Shown here piece by piece: positions 32,289 to 38,009 of a DNA stretch of 38,009 nt; position 1 is the stretch's first letter, and each line of letters begins with the position of its first letter. The notes beneath the pieces were generated by a model, which made no database searches, was not told the DNA's origin, and saw only the letters and a list, made by a program, of their open reading frames with translations. The DNA lies in contig JALJEE010002385.1 of NCBI GenBank assembly GCA_023231475.1, positions 1 through 38,009 of the forward strand, written 5' to 3'. Source of the DNA: Seison nebaliae. Its lineage: Eukaryota; Rotifera; Pararotatoria; Seisonacea; Seisonidae. A program made the translations under genes and the position numbers.

Positions 32289-34547
32289 TCACGAACGAAA
32301 TGAGAACATTCGTTCGAACCGCATTGATAAGAACGGACGACAGACAATTCGGAGACACACTATTGCACCACTAACCGGTGGAATCCTTCGATAGCAGTTC
32401 GATAAAATGTAAACAGCATTCGTCCACACCTGCAATACGTAATTTCTCAATACCGATATCAACATTGACGGAATCGAATGCTTTAGATGCATCTAGGAAA
32501 CATACGAAGACACCACTTCTTAACCTTCGAGAACGAGCGATTATATAACGAATGAGGAGAATAAGAGGTAGTGTTCCTCTTACTGAATTGCGATAAGCAA
32601 ATAGAGTATGTCGGAATAGCGGTTACTTACTACCTTCTCAATTATTTTAACTAGACAGCTAGACACACAGATAGGACGGTATGATTCTGGAAAATTTGGA
32701 TTTGAGGAAGGACTTTTTATAATCGGAACGACTAAGAATGTACGAAAATTGCTGTAGTTCACTTCTCCCATAAAAGCACTGTTTATGAAGGAGAGGATCA
32801 GGTTCAACTCCGAGTCCGTTAACCCAATGATAATACTAGTGCACCGATTGTAGAAGCCGTGAGACTTACATAGAATCATATCGTTCACAACTTTTCGAAA
32901 TTCGGACAACGAGATTTTATTGAAATTAATGAACGGCTGAGAATTCGACTGATCATTGTTGTTACACGAGGTACGATTATCAAACATAATCGAGGAAAAA
33001 TACTGATCGAACAGATCAACTTCAACAGTGAATGAGTGAAGATTATTTGATCGAAGATTTGACCAGAAACGTTTACAGTCGTAATTCATAATTAAGGAGT
33101 TAAAGATCTTCGAGAGATTTTCTCTAATCAGTGATCGAACTGCTCGTCTAAATACTTTTCCCTCTTTCGCAAGTTCATTAAAACTTTCAGATGTATTCGA
33201 TTGTCGGTGATTCCTATTCGATATTGTCACTTTTTTCTTGAGATGCCGAATAGCATCGAAATTATGAATGTGCCTTCTTCTTCGATTTTCAGATGGTGAG
33301 GTAAAGTAACCTGCAAGGGATAACTTTTGATTCAACGATGTAAAATTCTCATACTTCCCGGATATGATTCAAACGATGGCATTTTCAACTTTCTCAACAT
33401 TTCTTCATACTTGGATATGTGAGTTTTCCGAGATACATTTTGACTCAGTCGAAACGGAAACGATTTCTTTCTGAATCGACAAGCATAATGGAAAATGATC
33501 AGAACGGAAAACCGACATAATTTATGTGGCAAGTGATAGCGAAGTGGAATATGTGGTCTGCGATCAGGAAATGATCGATCCAAGACGATCCGTTCCATGA
33601 CTTAAAAGTAATCGAATCAACATTACATAGAGATATATCAATTGCCGTAAAGTTATGGAGACAGGACGAAGTCATATACTTGCGGAGATCAGTAGGCGAC
33701 AAATTAAAGTCACCACCAAAGAACCAAGATTTCTCTCCATTCCCACCATATTCATTATCTAGCGTACTTATTTCTCGAATCAGATATGGTCTATTTATAC
33801 TATCACCATAAACGTTAAACACGACCAATGATCCTATCTGAATGGAGGAAATACGGTTGGATATGATACGAAAATTAAACGGATGTAGATTCCTCTTGAC
33901 TAATGTGATCAGTCCAAAAGAGCATCTACCTGTACCACTGTCAGCTCTAGGAGGTATCCCAGTTGTTAAAAATATTGAGTGTGAGTCGATGTTCTGAAAA
34001 TAATAAGGAAGGGATAATAGCCACACCTTTTGTAATAAGATAATATCAAAAAATAATAATTCGGCGAGGAACGGGATTAGCCATCAGGTCCGTGAGTATT
34101 GAAAGTGATAATGTTAATGTTAGGGAATTCCATATTGAGAAGACATTCCGACGAGTTAGATTGCCTTGATGGCGGAACAGAATTGATTATCTTTTTCACC
34201 AAGTGGCCACATTTTTCATCCGGTCACATAAGATTTGGTAATTCGCGACACCTGTCGGAATACTATTTTCCTATCAGATAAATATTTTCCAATTGAGTCT
34301 AACGGGACTTTTCTGTCGATGTTGGAGATAATTACTCGTCTTGTGACTTCATGGCTTGAATTAGGGATTGTGATAATCGATGGATCACTATTTCCCGAGC
34401 ATTTAATACTTGGATGCATGCTTTTCTTCTTCGGCCTCTCTCTCTCTGTAACTTGGTAACGACATCTACTTCGACGTTAACGGAACGAGTCGTTTTACTG
34501 ATATTCTTCCTTCCTGATTTTACCGCGTTAAGGTACGAAGGTTTCAC
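32289..34547 (-). pseudogene. Non-LTR (LINE) retrotransposon remnant: endonuclease plus partial reverse transcriptase
   Basis: Read on the minus strand from 34547 downward. An unassigned upstream ORF part is followed by an APE-type endonuclease (34026-33499: FGGDFNLSPTDL, then SWNGSSWIDHFLIADH). A Lys/Arg-rich linker leads into the reverse transcriptase (33335-32580) with NFPESYRPICVSSCLVKII. The frame shifts near 32590 and resumes with FAYRNSVRGTLPLILL and RT motif A (VCFLDASKAFDSVN, about 32450). The copy then ends: the catalytic YxDD box and thumb are missing. Several frame breaks separate the blocks, so it is inactive. Confidence 0.72.
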
Positions 34548-34689
34548 ACCACCAATGGGATTCTTTCCTTTCAGAAGACCGTTGTTCTCATTTGGAAATA
34601 AAAGACCTAGTAAAACATGATATCAGGTTAAGGGATGAATATCCCGTCATTCAAAAGATCAAAATATATGCCAAATGTAATAAAGGAGT

Positions 34690-37130
34690 CGATCCATGTT
34701 GGAGAAATTATTATCTTACGTTTTTGATAATTCTCTTTCAGATAGAATTGAACATTTAAACAATAAATATGGTCTACCTACTTTTTAAGTCACTACCAAT
34801 ATTGGAACCTTCGAATTATATGGTTAATCAATTAAAATTGTCGATTGCATATGGAAAAAGTGGTTTTCGTACGTTTTTGATAGTTCTCTTTCGGATAGAA
34901 TTGAAAATTTAAACAGTAAATATGGTTTACCTGCTTTTTCAAGCACTACCAATATTGGTTCCAATAGGCAACATAAATACGCATTCCAAGTCGATATTAA
35001 ACAAGCCATCTTACAAATATCTATAATTCCAGAACACCGAAAGTTTTTACAATTTATCGAAAAGGAAAAAGACAAATGGAGTTTTTATTACTTTAACAGA
35101 ATTCCATTCGGTCTAACTTGTGGTCCAGCGATATTGAAAAGAGTGCTTCAAAAGCACTTACAAACTTTACTTACTTGTTAGACGACACGTATTTAAAAGA
35201 ATCACAAAATGACTTAATAAAAAAATAGTTTTATGTCGACGACCTAAGTAGCGTCTTTCGAAAACCATGAAGAAATGACAAAAACTAAAATAAAACTGTC
35301 TCAGATCTTCAAAAAAGCCCATTTGGAATTACAAAATTGGAGATGCTGAAATGATGAACACAAAGCCGGCTGTTCCAAAGTACTCGGACTGAATTGGACA
35401 AAAAACGATACACTGAAACTAAATCTTTCACAGTGGAACAGAAAGATTCAAACACGCAGAGACATAATCTGCGAATAAACAAAATATTTCCGTTTTTTAG
35501 GATTTTTTGGACCGTTATCGTTTGAAAAAAAAATGTTAGTACAAGAAATTACGCCTGACCTTACTTGAGACCAGAAAATTCCTGCAGAAAAAAACCGAAT
35601 GCGAAAAATTGAAAAATAAGATAGAAAAGACTATTGATAAGAAATTGCTAAGATATATAAATAAACGGAACAACTGCATATATTCTGTGACACTTCCAAA
35701 TTAGCCATAGGTGCAGTCAGCTACAGTGTCACCAAAGAAGGTTCGACCTTAGTGTACTCAAAAAACCATGTTAAGGCAAATTCATAAACAACAAGTCCCA
35801 AATTAGAACTGGAAGTTGTCGTGCTAGGTTTCGAAGTAGCAGCAAAGGTTTATAAAGAACTAGGCTATAGTAAGAGAAGATTAATCAATTTATGGACTGA
35901 TTCGTCCCTAGCATATTTTTGGATAGAAAACCAAGAGTCCAAAGAACATTATGTGATTAGAAGAATTAAGAAGATACAGGATCATAACTTCATCTAGTAC
36001 CCGGAAAAGAAAATCCGGTAGATGCACTATCACGAGGAGATACGAAACCGTTAAATAACCTAACGCCTGGTCTGAACAAGTGAATTAAGGTTCCAATGTG
36101 GCTGAAATATGGAAAAGTTTAAGAAGAAAGCATAGAGGAAACAAATCTGTTCATTGATAATGGTTGCACCGAAGAAAATACGTTAATAGAGTTTAAAAAA
36201 TTTAATAGCTTCAAGAGAGTGAAAGGAGTTCTAAGAAAAGTTGTATTATTCCTAAAATGTGTGACAAACAACAAAGACCGTAAGAATAAGTTTTATATTA
36301 TGCTACATAACATTTATGAAAAATGTTACCAAGATCATCAGAAAATGTATTTCCGCAAGATACTCAAAAAAATTCAGGAAACCAAAAAAGTATTATGGAA
36401 TATGAAAAAATTTTATAAACTGGATAAGGTGCTAATGGTACAATCAAGGTCAAATCAGGAAGAGTATATAGCATTACACTCAGACGAACAATTACCAAAG
36501 TTAATAGCCAACGATATTCATCAACAAACAAATGATGTCCGAGTACAATAAGAAGTATTACACTCTAAAAATACGAAAAATCTTTCGAGGGGTTAAACAG
36601 ATATGCGTAATATGTAAAGCGGCAGAAGCAAGACCACCAAAAGTGGAGCAAGGGGGCTTCCTTTGTTTAGAACCCAAATCACAAGACCCTACGAATCAAT
36701 AGGATTAGATTACGCCGGTACTATTGAAATTGAAGACGGAAAAATATATATTCTATTAGATACAGGTGCTGCGACGCGACATATTATGATATTTCCTACG
36801 GAAAGTTGGTTCGTGAGGGAATTAGTCCTTATATTGCGAACCATTATGACCAAAAAATCAATTCCGAATGTAATACTTTCTGACAATGCTACAACCTTCA
36901 GAAACGCGGCCCAATGGTGTATAGATAAATTTCCATATGTAAGATGGAAGTTTGTCCCCCTTAGAACCCCGTGTGGGGAGGAATGTATGAAAGAGTAGTA
37001 GAAATTGTTAATTCGTATCTGAAGAAAATAAAGGAAATAAATACGATATCATTGTCGGAATTCCAGATGATTCTAATCGAATTAGATACGATCATAAACC
37101 AGAGACCATTTTTCGACCAATTATAATATA
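34690..37130 (+). pseudogene. Degenerate BEL/Pao LTR retrotransposon pol (RT, RNase H, integrase)
   Basis: Recognisable pol blocks in order, split by stops and frameshifts. RT: FQVDIKQAILQI, then FNRIPFGLTCGPAIL near 34980-35150, and the catalytic FYVDD at 35229-35243. RNase H: AIGAVSYSVTKEG, SPKLELEVVVLGF, LWTDSSLAYFW, about 35695-35940. Next is the VPGKENPVDALSRGD tether (about 36000), the HTH/zinc-binding remnant (36219-36551), and the integrase core (36663-37090) with GLDYAGTIEI, the second Asp in LSDNATTF and the Glu in WGGMYERVVE, which lies one frame away from the preceding block. Gag, protease and clear LTRs were not identified. Non-functional copy. Confidence 0.75.
34717..34962 (+). 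repeat. 93-bp imperfect direct duplication at the start of the BEL/Pao remnant
   Basis: 34717-34809 and 34870-34962 match at about 82 of 93 positions by eye, without gaps. Both copies code the same stretch (YVFDNSLSDRIEHLNNKYG versus YVFDSSLSDRIENLNSKYG). The spacer is 60 bases. It looks like a local duplication inside the element after insertion or in its parent. Confidence 0.75.
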
Positions 37131-38009
37131 ATATTATTCGTCAGATTCATATTCACCAAAAAAATGCGGTTGGGAACCCAAGAAAGCAATACCATGATTT
37201 ACCTAAAGGTAACCCATAATAAATTATGTAGTATTGACATCGATAGAATATTTATTAGAAATACGTCAAACTAATGACATATTCATGAGCAGGCAATGGA
37301 ACTATGAAGGAAGGAAGAAAGCATGCTGAATAGTATTCAATGACTATGAGATAAATAATATAGACAAAGGTGTAACCTCTAAATATATATATTATGCATA
37401 TCGGCTGGTGTATATTGTATACTAAATAGTTAAAATGTTCTTGCAATTCCGTAAACATAAATAGTTCATAGAATAGACCCCAATTACCTTCTATACAATA
37501 AATTAACAGAGTAGATAAAGATGCAGAAAGTTAATAATCGTCTAGCCCCTACTATAGGGAGGTTACTTAATGAAAATGATTAATACTAATAATGAAATCT
37601 GATGAACCATTAAACCTTACCAATGTGGCATACTAATTAATGGAACGAGATGTACGGTATGTAAATAAGACGATAAACAGCCGAAAGATTATCTTAAAAA
37701 ACCGAGCTTAAATGTTGAACATTTTTTCAGAGTTCTATAGGAAATACGCTTTTTTGAAAGGAAAAAAGGACACCATTAGAATCAGCACAAAATTTGAGGT
37801 TTAATAGGCTCATTCATAAATGCAAGAAAGTGAAGAAATTTTTTTCTTTTCTTTCCTTCCTTTCCTTCATAAGTTGGACTGTTTTTCTGTCTTACTGACC
37901 CTTCTCAGAAGTGAACGGAGAGAGACGAGCCGCTTGCGAGTCTCTCTGCGAAAGCTTCTAAGTCATAGGACCTTCTAAAATTTTAAGAAATTTTAACTCT
38001 TTCTCGGGA
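37131..38009. other. 3' flank of the BEL/Pao remnant, no gene seen
   Basis: Mostly A+T-rich without a supportable frame. It contains a polypyrimidine tract (about 37841-37868) and an 8-bp inverted repeat, AGAGAGAC (37919-37926) with GTCTCTCT (37940-37947), loop 13 bases. The last 130 bases are richer in G+C than the rest. It may include a decayed LTR, but I found no second copy in the window. Confidence 0.35.

Noticed and set aside
31284-34547. Single LINE insertion with a twin-priming 5' inversion
   Set aside because: Twin priming would place the inverted 5' part upstream of the 3' part. Here it lies downstream, so the geometry is wrong.
34099-34620. Plus-strand ORFs over the LINE upstream region
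   Set aside because: Antisense to the minus-strand LINE. No recognisable domain.
36219-36998. Independent host gene(s) suggested by two open frames
   Set aside because: Both fall inside the BEL/Pao integrase region and contain its core residues, so they are pieces of the element.
1-38009. CRISPR arrays, rRNA, tRNA genes, prokaryotic operons
   Set aside because: No regularly spaced repeats with unique spacers, no rRNA motifs and no convincing cloverleaf. The spliced genes show the window is eukaryotic.

Overview
The window is eukaryotic and most like a compact invertebrate (ecdysozoan) genome. It is strongly A+T rich, with dense genes on both strands, very short introns (mostly about 40-60 bases, GT..AG), low-complexity Asn/Ser/Lys/Glu tracts and canonical AATAAA signals close behind stops. 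Genes are metazoan: a C/EBP-type bZIP, a METTL18 methyltransferase, a kinesin-13 relative, a galactose-lectin/CUB receptor, an NSRP1 splicing factor and a Nup358/RanBP2 nucleoporin. Nematode and mite are both possible; I cannot decide from sequence alone. Exon joins were worked out by hand: each model keeps its reading phase across all proposed introns, and the summed CDS lengths are multiples of three.

Layout. 1-185: 3' end of an upstream unit, with a poly(A) signal. 296-8027 (+): four genes packed head to tail (bZIP; METTL18; a 1209-residue low-complexity zinc-knuckle protein; a 468-residue degenerate kinesin-13 motor) with gaps of 72, 63 and 134 bases, an operon-like arrangement. 8103-14668 (-): a large membrane receptor gene (signal peptide, SUEL lectin, CUB, Thr-rich stalk, TM, long tail) followed by a second TM-plus-tail module in matching splice phase, possibly an alternative C-terminus. 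15294-16163 (-): NSRP1. 17086-18619 (+): a 315-residue type I membrane protein. 19442-20030 (+): promoter-like repeats, a TATA box and a possible small three-exon gene. 21136-22215 (+): a polytopic membrane protein. 22261-23419 (-): a Cys-rich type I membrane protein. 24136-30485 (+): Nup358. 31284-37130: a retroelement graveyard with two oppositely oriented non-LTR (LINE) fragments and a broken BEL/Pao element.

The cellular genes do not form one pathway. The most notable items are the kinesin-13 relative, whose three nucleotide-contact motifs have all decayed although its spliced frame is intact, and the receptor locus with two TM/tail modules in the same splice phase. No CRISPR, rRNA or convincing tRNA was seen.
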